Of a stretch of DNA of 15,128 nucleotides, positions 7,307 to 14,724 are shown piece after piece. This stretch comes from Candidatus Zixiibacteriota bacterium (GTDB lineage Bacteria > Zixibacteria > MSB-5A5 > CAIYYT01): positions 1-15,128 of the forward strand of contig JAGLUH010000271.1 in the NCBI GenBank assembly GCA_023134875.1, given 5' to 3'. Each line of letters begins with the position of its first letter. The stretch's first letter is position 1. The notes under the pieces are model-generated. The model saw nothing but the letters and a program-made list of their open reading frames with translations. It was not told the origin of the DNA and did no database searches. Position numbers and translations under genes: made by a program.

Positions 7307-7342
7307 GTAAATCCGCCAGACGCTTCGCTCCTGGTGCGCTAC
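7307..7342 (-). repeat. REP-like hairpin 3 (divergent)
   Basis: Minus strand: GTAG foot, GCACCAG paired with CTGGC, apex GAGCGAAGCG with the GCGAAGC core, then TTTAC, 36 bases in all. It shares foot, apex and tail with elements 1 and 2 while the stem has changed largely by paired substitutions. It lies about 50 bases after the stop of the barrel gene. The remainder of 7170-7391 shows nothing I recognise. Confidence 0.6.
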
Positions 7343-7391
7343 CGGCTGAGCCATTTTTTGAGCCTGCAAGACTACGGAGTGTGGTAGCCTG

Positions 7392-8165
7392 TCAAAATTC
7401 CGCGCCGAAACTGAAGTAATGGTGCGGTTTACTGACGCGATCCAGATCAGTACCCCAGCCCAGATCATATCTCAATAGAAAGATGCCGAGATTCAAGCGG
7501 GCGCCGATCCCGAAACCGGACTTGATATCCAGCAGTCGCGTGCCACCCTGCGAGGTGGCGCCCTTAAACATCGAATTCCGTGTCCAGGCCGAACCGACAT
7601 CAACAAAGATCGCGCCGCTCACCCGGGAGATCACCAGGGGCAATGGGAAAGACATCGCCAGGTAGTCAAGAAAAGGATAGCGAAACTCGGCGTTGATCAA
7701 CGCATACTTGGAACCGGAGAACTCGAAATAATCATACCCGCGCAGGGGTGTCACAATCTTGGAGAAGTAGAACCCTTCAACACTGTAGACATCGGTACCA
7801 ACATCGGCGGAGCCGATATAGTTGGTGGTGCCGCCCAGGTAGTAGGTTTTCCGATCGCTGCCGAAGGAGGCACCGCCGGTGGCGCGTAGAGCGACAAGAT
7901 AAGCGCCCTTGATGTGCCAGTAACGGCGATAATCAAGTTCCGTTGCCCAGTAGCTGCGTGAGTCGCTGGTGACCGGCACAGTACGTTCCCAGGTCAGTTT
8001 CCAGCGACTGCCATTGACCGGCCCGGTCATCCCCCAGAGTACGTTGTCATGGATGAAAGAAAGATCGAGAGTAGTAACATTATCGTTGGAGTCATCATAG
8101 GGCGGATCGAAGTAGGTTCTGTCAATGTAGACCTGGGAAAGGTCAAGTTGCAGGCGGCGGTACAT
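7392..8165 (-). CDS. C-terminal outer-membrane barrel segment of the split surface protein
   Basis: 257 residues from the first ATG, but the frame is the direct continuation of the gene at 8178-10493: only the TGA at 8178-8180 and the codons for YPFS separate them. Alternating aromatic strands, the segment LRGYDYFEFSGSKYALINAEFRYPF (about 142-166), FVDVGSAW (188-195), a GFGIGARLNLGIFLLRYDLGWG strand pair and the terminal YFSFGAEF belong to the BamA/TamA (bacterial surface antigen D15) C-terminal barrel. The final Phe is the usual BAM recognition signal. There is no signal peptide and no ribosome-binding site at its ATG, so on its own it could not be exported. It is best read as the 3' part of one gene interrupted by a nonsense codon or by a consensus error. 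Confidence 0.85.
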   Translation of the reverse strand: MYRRLQLDLSQVYIDRTYFDPPYDDSNDNVTTLDLSFIHDNVLWGMTGPVNGSRWKLTWERTVPVTSDSRSYWATELDYRRYWHIKGAYLVALRATGGASFGSDRKTYYLGGTTNYIGSADVGTDVYSVEGFYFSKIVTPLRGYDYFEFSGSKYALINAEFRYPFLDYLAMSFPLPLVISRVSGAIFVDVGSAWTRNSMFKGATSQGGTRLLDIKSGFGIGARLNLGIFLLRYDLGWGTDLDRVSKPHHYFSFGAEF

Positions 8166-8177
8166 ACTGAACGGATA

Positions 8178-10493
8178 TCAGACCGACGCCATCAGCCCGT
8201 AGGTGCGATCGGAGAAGAGCCGATTATGGGGATCGATGAAGTGGTTCTTGTTATAGAACAGGCCGACGCCGAAATCGATCCGGTGCGTGCTATTGAGATA
8301 GATGGCCAGAAAATTGGACTGGTTTATCGAGTTCACCAGGTCGGTGAAGATGAAGAACTGGTGGTTGCCCAGGTAATCGCTGAAGAGGATAAGTGTCTGC
8401 CCTCTCATGCCGTAGAAAGCGTCATAGGAGATACCGCCGGACACCAGGTCGGGAGTGAACTTCGCCTTGTATTTCTTGACCTCATATTCACCTCCCGGCA
8501 GCGGCGCATAGAGAGTATCGCGGCCGTCATCCTCGGGTTCCTCCTCCTCCAGCTTGTCTGCGGTAATCTCCCCCGGGACCGGCGGTGTTTCTCGTGAAGG
8601 GGGGGTGAAGACGTAGTCATCATACTCCTCGCTATCTTCGAGAATGCTGTCAACTGCAATATCTTCACTGCTGGTGGAATCGTTTTCATCTTCCGCGAGA
8701 ATGGTGCCGGTGTAGTCGGCTCTCAGTTCACCCAGAGCGAACTTGGTTTTGGCCAACGGTGCGCCCTCGTCGGTTACCGGCCTGATATCTTTGAGAACAT
8801 AGATATCGTACCCGCCCTTGAAGAAGGAACTGAAGGCGATCTTCTTGCCGTCGCGCGACCAGGAGGGCGACTTGATACCGGTCAGCACATTGGTAATTGG
8901 GTAAGGCTGCTTGTCGGTATCGAGCTCCTTAACATAGAGGTTATTAATGCCGTTGATGTTCGATGTGAAGCAGAGTTTGCTGCCATCAGGAGACCACTGC
9001 GGCCAACGGCAAACACCTTCCTGAAAGGTCACCGCCTTGATAGCGCCCGACTCGATATCCATGAGAAATATGTTATAGGTGCCGTAGAGAAACTGGCCTG
9101 AGTCTCCCGCAGCAACCGGCTGGTCGGAGGCAAAGGCGATCCTGGAGCCGTCAGGCGAGAAGGCGATATCCTTCTGTTCGTAACGGTCATTCGTGATCCG
9201 CGCCACTGTTGCCGTAGCCACATCGACCAAGTAGATATCAGCCTGGTTGCTTTCAACGCCGGTGAAAGCGATTTTTTCATCGCTGCCCCATGCCGGCGAA
9301 TAGATCGAATTGAACTTCAGCCTGAGCTTGTCGATGATTTTATCCTTCTTAATGTCGTAGATAAAGATCGCGTCAAATCCCCTTGATTTGGCGACAAAGG
9401 CAAGTCGGTCACCCTCAGGCGACCAGCTAATGCCAGAGACATAGGAATGCAGTGATTCCAGATCACCGGAGCGGGCACTTTTGACCAGCCGGTTGATCTT
9501 CTTGCCGTCGATGGCGCTGATCAGATAAATCTCAGTGAAATCGGAACGATCAGAGAAAATCGCCAGCTTGTCACCTTCCGGTGAGAAAGCCGGCTTTTCA
9601 TTGAAGTAGGAAGCATCCTTTTCATGGTTAGTCAGGCGCTTGGCGATTTCGCCCGGTTCCTTGCGAGTCGCCAGTTCCGGCCAGTAAATCCGTTTCTGAT
9701 ACTTGGAGAACTGCTCAAACAGCTCCTTTTCACTCAGGCCTATCGCGGCCTTGATCGCCTTGCCCAAACTCAAAGTGGACTTGCCCTTGGCCAGGATTTC
9801 ATGAAGTTTCTCCTCGCCGTAGCGTTCGGCGATATACTTGACTGCTGCCTGACCCTCCTTGTAAGCCAGGTAGCCGCCCAGACGCTCAAAAGGAATCAGG
9901 TAACCATGAATCACGGCGTCACGCATAACCATATCAGCCTCATAGTCCCAGCCCAGACGGGAGGAGTATTCGGCGTAGCCTTCCGCGAACCAGAGCGGCA
10001 GGTGAAAGAGGTATTGCCGAGAAACCAGTGTGCCGAATGCCTTACCGTAAAACCAGTCAAAAGTAACGGCATGGGTCAATTCGTGGTGCAGCACATGCCG
10101 CAGGTCCTCATAGGAGCCGTTGAAGGGAAGCACCACCCGGTTCTTAAAGGACTCGGTGAATCCGCCGACGCCCTCCGGCAGGAGGCCGGGAGTGACATTG
10201 GTCTGCTGAAAATCGTTGGGTGAGTTATACAGGAACACGGGAACCCGCCCCTTGAGCCTATAGTCAAGCTGATCCTCTATCGTAACCAGCGCCGACTCCA
10301 GCACGGCAACTGAGAATTTCGCCAGCTCATACTCGCCCTCGTAATAGTACAAGTCGAAGTTGGGGGATTGAATATAGGTCCAGTTGAAGGATTTGTACTG
10401 AACCTTGTTCTTGCCGAAGAACTCATCCGGTATGGCCAGACTGCTCCAGCACAAGATCAGGACAAGCGTCGCTGATAATACTCTTCTATTCAT
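8178..10493 (-). CDS. Peptidase-MA-like / TolB-propeller / outer-membrane barrel protein, N-terminal part
   Basis: 771 residues. The ATG at 10493 is chosen over GTG at 10502 because GGGAG sits 8 bases before it and only one base before the GTG. Signal peptide MNRRVLSATLVLILCWSSLA. Residues about 36-250 are a gluzincin-type metallopeptidase domain with HELTH (137-141) and WFAEGYAEY (169-176), whose Glu171 is the probable third zinc ligand. Residues about 290-590 contain six PD40/TolB-like blades (AFSPEGDKLAIFS, SWSPEGDRLAFVA, AFSPDGSRIAFAS, QWSPDGSKLCFTS and others). Then comes a very acidic linker (about 605-675) and the first barrel strands (SGGISYDAFYGM...). The stop TGA falls inside the barrel (GLMASV-stop-YPFS), and the frame continues in the 7392-8165 segment, giving about 1,033 residues if read through. 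A role in outer-membrane protein handling is plausible; function unproven. It follows murA by 30 bases, probably one transcript. Confidence 0.88.
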   Translation of the reverse strand: MNRRVLSATLVLILCWSSLAIPDEFFGKNKVQYKSFNWTYIQSPNFDLYYYEGEYELAKFSVAVLESALVTIEDQLDYRLKGRVPVFLYNSPNDFQQTNVTPGLLPEGVGGFTESFKNRVVLPFNGSYEDLRHVLHHELTHAVTFDWFYGKAFGTLVSRQYLFHLPLWFAEGYAEYSSRLGWDYEADMVMRDAVIHGYLIPFERLGGYLAYKEGQAAVKYIAERYGEEKLHEILAKGKSTLSLGKAIKAAIGLSEKELFEQFSKYQKRIYWPELATRKEPGEIAKRLTNHEKDASYFNEKPAFSPEGDKLAIFSDRSDFTEIYLISAIDGKKINRLVKSARSGDLESLHSYVSGISWSPEGDRLAFVAKSRGFDAIFIYDIKKDKIIDKLRLKFNSIYSPAWGSDEKIAFTGVESNQADIYLVDVATATVARITNDRYEQKDIAFSPDGSRIAFASDQPVAAGDSGQFLYGTYNIFLMDIESGAIKAVTFQEGVCRWPQWSPDGSKLCFTSNINGINNLYVKELDTDKQPYPITNVLTGIKSPSWSRDGKKIAFSSFFKGGYDIYVLKDIRPVTDEGAPLAKTKFALGELRADYTGTILAEDENDSTSSEDIAVDSILEDSEEYDDYVFTPPSRETPPVPGEITADKLEEEEPEDDGRDTLYAPLPGGEYEVKKYKAKFTPDLVSGGISYDAFYGMRGQTLILFSDYLGNHQFFIFTDLVNSINQSNFLAIYLNSTHRIDFGVGLFYNKNHFIDPHNRLFSDRTYGLMASV

Positions 10494-10523
10494 CGGGCAC
10501 ACTCCCGGGTAATAATCATTCCC

Positions 10524-11780
10524 TCAAGAAACCTTGCGGATCGAGGCGCCGACTGCCCGCAGCTTCTCCGGCAGATGCTCGTATCCGCGTTCTATGTGAT
10601 ATATTCGTCTGACTTCGCTGGTACCGTTAGCGGCCAGGCAGGCGGTGACCAGTCCCGCGCCGGCGCGAATGTCAGAGGCCATCACCACCGCACCAGATAG
10701 GGAGTCAACACCGTCAACAGTGGCAACATCGCCACTGATCGTTATCCTGGCGCCCAGACGCATCAATTCCATACAGTGGCTGAAACGGTCGTCAAAAATG
10801 GTCTCCCGAATATGTGAAGTTCCTTTGGCAAGACAGGAAAGTGCCACAAAGCAGGCCTGCAAATCGGTGGGAAAACCGGGATAGGGATAGGTAAAGAAAT
10901 CGGTCGCGTGCAGTCGCTGGCCAGCGGAAATGGCAACAGAATTGTCGCTTTCGGTGATATTACAGCCCATATCTCTCAGTTTCTTCAGGACGATTCCCAG
11001 ATCGTCGGGCCGCGCCTCTTCAATTTCCAGTTCGCCGCCGGTTGCCGCCGCCATGCAGAGGAGAGTACCCACCTCCAGACGATCAGGCATCGGCCGGTAA
11101 TCGACCGGCCCAAGTTCTTTTACTCCTTCGACTTCTATGGTCTGGGTGCCGGCGCCGGTGATCCGCGCGCCCATCCGGCAAAGAAAACGAGCCAAATCGA
11201 CCACCTCCGGATCACAGGCGGCGTTGACAATCCTCGTTTTCCCTGAAGATATCGCCGCCGCCAGCAGGATATTCTCGGTACCGGTGTGCGTAGGACGGTC
11301 AAAGAAAACCGAACCACCCTTAACCTCCCCCTCGGCAACGACATAGCCCGATTCCTCTCTGATCTGCACCCCAAGTTGCGCCAGCGCTCTTAAATGAAGA
11401 TCCACCGGTCGCTGGCCAAGGGAACAACCACCCGGCAGGGAGACCTTCGCCTGCTGTTGTCGTCCGATCAACGCGCCCAGAACCAGAAAAGAAGCACGCA
11501 TCTGCCGCACCAGTTCGTAGGGCGCCTCCTCGCCGGTCAATTCGGTGGCGTCTATCCTGACCTCGTGGTTCTGCTGGTCATGTTCGATCTTGGCACCCAG
11601 ATGACCCAGCACTTGCAACATTGTGTTAATATCCCGCAAGTCGGGAATCTGGCGAATTCGGCTCTTTCCTGACTCGGCCAGGAGCGTGGCGGCCAGTATC
11701 GGCAGGGTGGCATTCTTGGAGCGCATCGCCGTTACCTTGCCGCGCAGTGGTGTTCCGCCTTCAATCAGGTATCTGTCCAT
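10524..11780 (-). CDS. murA: UDP-N-acetylglucosamine 1-carboxyvinyltransferase (MurA)
   Basis: First committed step of peptidoglycan synthesis in the cytosol: transfers enolpyruvate from phosphoenolpyruvate to UDP-GlcNAc. At 418 residues it has the family's full length. Key residues are present: Lys22-Asn23 in RSKNATLPILAATLLA, Cys119 in the mobile loop PGGCSLGQRPVDLH, Asp306 in FPTDLQA and Arg372 in DIRAGAGL. The Cys in the loop is the fosfomycin-reactive residue; the Asp variant that gives intrinsic resistance is absent. The start is the ATG at 11780 (MDRYLIEGGTPLRG). AGGA abuts it and GAGG lies further upstream, so the ribosome-binding site is not ideal. It heads a minus-strand operon with the surface protein gene 30 bases downstream, a pairing of wall and outer-membrane functions. 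Confidence 0.97.
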   Translation of the reverse strand: MDRYLIEGGTPLRGKVTAMRSKNATLPILAATLLAESGKSRIRQIPDLRDINTMLQVLGHLGAKIEHDQQNHEVRIDATELTGEEAPYELVRQMRASFLVLGALIGRQQQAKVSLPGGCSLGQRPVDLHLRALAQLGVQIREESGYVVAEGEVKGGSVFFDRPTHTGTENILLAAAISSGKTRIVNAACDPEVVDLARFLCRMGARITGAGTQTIEVEGVKELGPVDYRPMPDRLEVGTLLCMAAATGGELEIEEARPDDLGIVLKKLRDMGCNITESDNSVAISAGQRLHATDFFTYPYPGFPTDLQACFVALSCLAKGTSHIRETIFDDRFSHCMELMRLGARITISGDVATVDGVDSLSGAVVMASDIRAGAGLVTACLAANGTSEVRRIYHIERGYEHLPEKLRAVGASIRKVS

Positions 11781-11850
11781 TCCTGTTTTTTAACCTCTTT
11801 TCCTAAAAGGAGGCTCTATTAAATTCAACGCAAAACCGGTCACTTGGTTC

Positions 11851-11879
11851 AATCTATGTTACCAAATATATTTTGACAA
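11851..11879 (-). promoter_or_regulatory. Promoter of the murA operon
   Basis: Minus strand: TTGTCA (11874-11879; 5 of 6), 17-base spacer, TAGATT (11851-11856; 4 of 6). The expected start is near 11844, giving a leader of about 63 bases. Just upstream is a GGCAG-AAAA-CTGCC hairpin (11881-11894) of unknown role. Confidence 0.6.
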
Positions 11880-11951
11880 GGGCAGAAAACTGCCGTTGTG
11901 ATGCATTGAAAGAGGGTATACTAAGGGCTTGTTGGAAAACCTGTGTACTTT

Positions 11952-12078
11952 GTCATCGCGAGTCCGCCGACTGCCAGTCAGAGCCAGGCCTTTGACTGGC
12001 CGGACGTGGCAATCTCAGACTCACTGATCGCCAAGCACTTGAAATTGCTTCGTCCTCCTGCGGCGGACTCGCAATGAC
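11952..12078. repeat. Nested-palindrome MITE/REP-like repeat
   Basis: The outer arms GTCATCGCGAGTCCGCCG (11952-11969) and CGGCGGACTCGCAATGAC (12061-12078) are inverted repeats with 17 of 18 matches. Inside are GCCAGTCA/TGACTGGC (11973-11980 and 11993-12000) and GACGTGGCAATCTC/GAAATTGCTTCGTC (12003-12016 and 12041-12054; 11 of 14). The GTCATTGCGAG end motif with an inner GCAATCTC resembles a repeat that I recall being scattered in many bacterial genomes. There is no coding capacity. It lies between the 3' end of the dockerin gene at 12148 and the murA promoter. No other feature is seen in 11895-12147. Confidence 0.8.
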
Positions 12079-12147
12079 CGCATTTTGCCGTCTATACTTT
12101 CCTTTGGCACAGCCTCCATAGGGTTTCTAACCTACGGCTCTGGCGCC

Positions 12148-14103
12148 TCAACAATCTGGGTTCCCATCGTCATTGGGATCGCAGGGAGCTGGCCCGCCAA
12201 CGAAGATATAGCTTATCATATAAACCACATCCGCGATGTTCACCATCCCGTCACAGTTGACATCGCCTGATGCCATCGGGTTAGGCGCAGGACTACTCGG
12301 AACAAAGATATAAGTGATCAGGTAAACAACGTCAGCGATGTTCACCAGGCCGTTGCCATCAGCATCGCCACAGATGTACTCCTGTATAATGGTTGAAGCG
12401 ATATCGGTCTCGTATGCCTCGACGTGATACGAGAGAGTGTCATGGCCGCCGGCGAGCACGATGTAGTCGCAGTAATCGAGATAGCCGCTGCCATTATCAT
12501 ACCACTCAAGGAGTTCATACGAGGTACAGCATCCCGGCCAGACATTCTGCCAGTAACTGCCGATGGGATCTTGCATTGGCTCCACCATCGGGTTGTCGGG
12601 ATCGAGCAGATCGAAGTAGACGATGGCCCCGGTCCCCTCTACAGTAGCCACGATAGTCGGGCCGACCCACTCGACATGCTTCCAGATCAGGGAATCCGTA
12701 GGAGGTTCCACCTGCCATAGCAGGATGGTGTCGCAGACGCTGAGAATGCCGTCACCATTATCACCCCAGTACTCCATGAACCAGATATTGCAGTAAGTCG
12801 GATAGAGTTCGTGCCACATGGTTCCCATGGGATTGCCCATATCAGGTACGTACCCGTCAATATTGTGGTCGTACTGATCGATATCCGGAATCGGTACCGG
12901 CCTGGTGATGATATCAGTCTCCACCGCCAAGACATGATACTCTACATAGTTTTCATGTACTAGGATTGTGACCCAATCGCAGGAATCGAGATAGCCGTTG
13001 CCGTTGTCCATCCAGTCAACGATCTCATGAATACTGCAGCATCCGGGGTAGATGTTATGCCAGAGGGTACCCCACGGATCGTAAATCGGGTCGACCATCG
13101 GATTGCTGGGATCGACCAGGTCAAGGTAGACGGTATTCTCCGGGTATTGTGGACTCCAGACCGTGAGAGTCGGTCCCACCCACTCAATATGCTCCCAGAC
13201 TTTGCGGCCGGTTTCCATATTCACGAAATCGACAGTGTCGCAATAGCTTAAGTAGCCATCACCGTTATCCCTCCAACTGGTAAGTTCCCACATTTCGCAG
13301 AAGTCCGGCGCCAATTCATGCCAAATTGTCCCGCGCGGGTCGCCATCGTGAGGGTTGAAGCCATCAACGTTATGCTTCGATATGCCGGGTGCCGGCGGAT
13401 CATTCGGTTCCCCGCTTGGCCCGATCAGACAGAAAGACAGATCGTAATCGAGTGGGTTAAGCTGCTGGTCAGAAGGATTCCACTGCCAGGCGAACGAATC
13501 CATGCCGTAGCCTGACATCCACAAGAACCAGCATTCCTCATCGTTCATTGGTCCGCCTTCGATCGAGACCCATCCCGGGCCAAAACTGAGATCTGGAACC
13601 GGATCGAGGTGGGTACTGTATCTGTATAGCGTATAGCCACTCCAGTCTCCTACCACGGACCCTGTGAGATAAAAGGGGCCATAGGACGCCATCAAAACGC
13701 CCGGGACTCCGCCATTGTCTGTATAGAAGTGGATATGGAATTGAACCGGGTCTTCATCGCAGTTAGTCCAGCCAGCATCGAAGTGGAGCTGGAGGCCCCA
13801 GAACTCGATCTCGTCGGTGCCATCAGCATTATCAAAGTTGTCATAGACAACATAGCCTGGATTGAGATCGGACGTGGCTGCCCACCAGGAGTAATTTGGC
13901 CCATGCACTGGCTGCCCAAAGATTGTCCCTTCCGGACAGGTCGTGTCCTGCCTGACGCCATCAAACGTGCTTTCCTCGAAATCAGGTGCCGACAAGCCGG
14001 CTGGTCCGCTACCGGTGGCGGTACCTTCGCTTGCCCACAAAATCAATGACCCTGAAACCAGAGCCACGACCAAGATTGATAAGATTGGTCTTATCTTCTT
14101 CAT
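12148..14103 (-). CDS. Secreted dockerin protein with four tandem Cys/DNG modules
   Basis: 651 residues. Signal peptide MKKIRPILSILVVALVSGSL. Residues about 50-230 form a Trp- and Gly-rich beta-sandwich-like region of no recognised family, with its Cys residues widely spaced. Residues 244-570 are two tandem units of about 155 residues, each made of two related modules with the signature (W)xxxxP..C, then W.DNG.GYL..CD, as in ELAPDFCEMWELTSWRDNGD and WHNIYPGCCSIHEIVDWMDN. Residues 578-651 are a dockerin-like EF-hand pair (DADGNGLVNIADVVYLI and DVNCDGMVNIADVVYMI) with a PNDDGNPDC tail. No catalytic motif is seen. A surface or extracellular matrix role is likely but inferred. The start is firm: GGGAGGA sits 4 bases before the ATG. 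It is transcribed from its own perfect-consensus promoter with a leader of about 110 bases. Confidence 0.85.
   Translation of the reverse strand: MKKIRPILSILVVALVSGSLILWASEGTATGSGPAGLSAPDFEESTFDGVRQDTTCPEGTIFGQPVHGPNYSWWAATSDLNPGYVVYDNFDNADGTDEIEFWGLQLHFDAGWTNCDEDPVQFHIHFYTDNGGVPGVLMASYGPFYLTGSVVGDWSGYTLYRYSTHLDPVPDLSFGPGWVSIEGGPMNDEECWFLWMSGYGMDSFAWQWNPSDQQLNPLDYDLSFCLIGPSGEPNDPPAPGISKHNVDGFNPHDGDPRGTIWHELAPDFCEMWELTSWRDNGDGYLSYCDTVDFVNMETGRKVWEHIEWVGPTLTVWSPQYPENTVYLDLVDPSNPMVDPIYDPWGTLWHNIYPGCCSIHEIVDWMDNGNGYLDSCDWVTILVHENYVEYHVLAVETDIITRPVPIPDIDQYDHNIDGYVPDMGNPMGTMWHELYPTYCNIWFMEYWGDNGDGILSVCDTILLWQVEPPTDSLIWKHVEWVGPTIVATVEGTGAIVYFDLLDPDNPMVEPMQDPIGSYWQNVWPGCCTSYELLEWYDNGSGYLDYCDYIVLAGGHDTLSYHVEAYETDIASTIIQEYICGDADGNGLVNIADVVYLITYIFVPSSPAPNPMASGDVNCDGMVNIADVVYMISYIFVGGPAPCDPNDDGNPDC
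12394..13374 (-). repeat. Coding tandem duplication, two 155-residue units
   Basis: Unit 1 (residues 244-400; bases 12904-13374) and unit 2 (residues 413-570; bases 12394-12867) correspond throughout. HNVDG pairs with HNIDG, GTIWHEL with GTMWHEL, HIEWVGPT with HVEWVGPT, DPSNPMVDP with DPDNPMVEP, YPGCCS with WPGCCT, and AVETDI with AYETDI. Within each unit the two halves share the DNG-G-L-CD core, so an older duplication preceded the more recent one. Confidence 0.85.
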
Positions 14104-14155
14104 GGATTCCTCCCGTCGAAGAGGTTCGCGGTTTATGGTGTGTATTTATAACTTA

Positions 14156-14201
14156 CGGGCAAGTTCTCGTGCTTCTACCAACCGCTGCAGAACAGTGCCC
14201 G
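14156..14201 (-). promoter_or_regulatory. 5' UTR stem-loop of the dockerin gene
   Basis: On the transcript CGGGCA pairs with TGCCCG (14196-14201 with 14156-14161). After a small internal loop GTTCT pairs with AGAAC, giving an 11-pair stem with a loop of about 21 bases. It begins about 12 bases after the expected transcription start. It could stabilise the mRNA or be regulatory. It does not match any riboswitch I know. Confidence 0.5.
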
Positions 14202-14220
14202 GCTACAACTAATTTCTATA

Positions 14221-14248
14221 ATTATACCACTTTGATCGGGTTTGTCAA
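14221..14248 (-). promoter_or_regulatory. Perfect-consensus sigma-70 promoter for the dockerin gene
   Basis: Minus strand TTGACA (14243-14248), 16-base spacer, TATAAT (14221-14226), with TGG before the -10 giving an extended -10. Both hexamers are exact. The expected start is near 14213, about 110 bases before the ATG at 14103. Confidence 0.85.
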
Positions 14249-14251
14249 CCT

Positions 14252-14329
14252 TTATTTCTTTTGTCCGGTTTTTTTTCTCACGACGACAACGGCGGCCAGG
14301 GTGGCCGCTGTACAAGTCGCTTTCTTCAT
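14252..14329 (-). CDS. 25-residue small hydrophobic peptide ORF
   Basis: ATG at 14329 preceded by GGAGGAAGG (14335-14343) at an ideal distance; TAA at 14252-14254. The peptide begins MKKATCTAATLAAVVVV and continues with a basic tail RKKTGQKK: a positively charged start, a hydrophobic stretch of about 14 residues and another basic end, compatible with a tiny membrane-associated peptide. The sequence includes a GCGGCC-AGGGT-GGCCGC hairpin (14292-14308) and an eight-A run. It ends three bases before the -35 of the next promoter. No known family. It may be a real small protein, a leader peptide, or chance; the signals on both sides make it more than a random ORF. Confidence 0.45.
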   Translation of the reverse strand: MKKATCTAATLAAVVVVRKKTGQKK

Positions 14330-14394
14330 GATTGCCTTCCTCCGAAAAAACGGAAACGAGAAGTATCAATCTCTATTCAACAATGGTTAGAGGC

Positions 14395-14423
14395 AATATA
14401 TCTACTATAATGGAGTTAGTCAA
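14395..14423 (-). promoter_or_regulatory. Promoter upstream of the small ORF
   Basis: Minus strand TTGACT (14418-14423; 5 of 6), 17-base spacer, TATATT (14395-14400; 5 of 6). The expected start near 14388 leaves about 58 bases before the small ORF's ATG. Confidence 0.6.
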
Positions 14424-14724
14424 GCAGAATAGACCTTTTCGTCTTGTTTCCTTTAGCGGTTCGAGCGCGGCAGGGCTCCTGGCCTGCCGGTTAGTTGCAC
14501 TAATTAGGAGGGGCAGACGCGGCAAGGTTGTCCCAAAAGCAAGCATAGACGATAGAACCCAGTCATTCAGACTGTGTCGCAATAGTATTCGCACTTTTTA
14601 TGACTCTGCTCTCTCGTATTTCCCTTCCACCAGGCGGTTTTTTTTACCGTAAGCTCTGCATCCTGTTGATAGACACTATCAAATTGACGGCTGCTTTGTT
14701 TTACGCCTGTTTTCTCTTACTACC
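14424..14724. other. Spacer without recognisable gene
   Basis: Open frames here resemble nothing known and lack start signals. Two perfect inverted repeats are present: CGGCAGG-N8-CCTGCCG (14468-14489) and TTGATAG-ACA-CTATCAA (14666-14682), plus an eight-T run near 14638-14645. It may hold the 3' remains of the decayed insertion sequence. Confidence 0.4.

Noticed and set aside
7307..7360. tRNA-like fragment (GGCTCAGCCGGTAGCGC resembles a D-arm)
   Set aside because: No acceptor, anticodon or T-arm can be formed; the stretch is explained by the REP-like hairpin and its flank.
7217..7468. 83-codon minus-strand frame overlapping the barrel gene's 3' end
   Set aside because: It shares sequence with the clearly coding barrel in another frame and runs through the REP-like hairpin; no start signal.
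14175..14329. Programmed frameshift at the eight-A run extending the 25-codon ORF
   Set aside because: The alternative frame gives a tail of no recognised type that overlaps the dockerin promoter and UTR hairpin; no supporting stimulator structure downstream.
14332..14652. 106-codon plus-strand frame
   Set aside because: It is antisense to the small-ORF promoter region, has no ribosome-binding site or family resemblance, and is low in plausibility.
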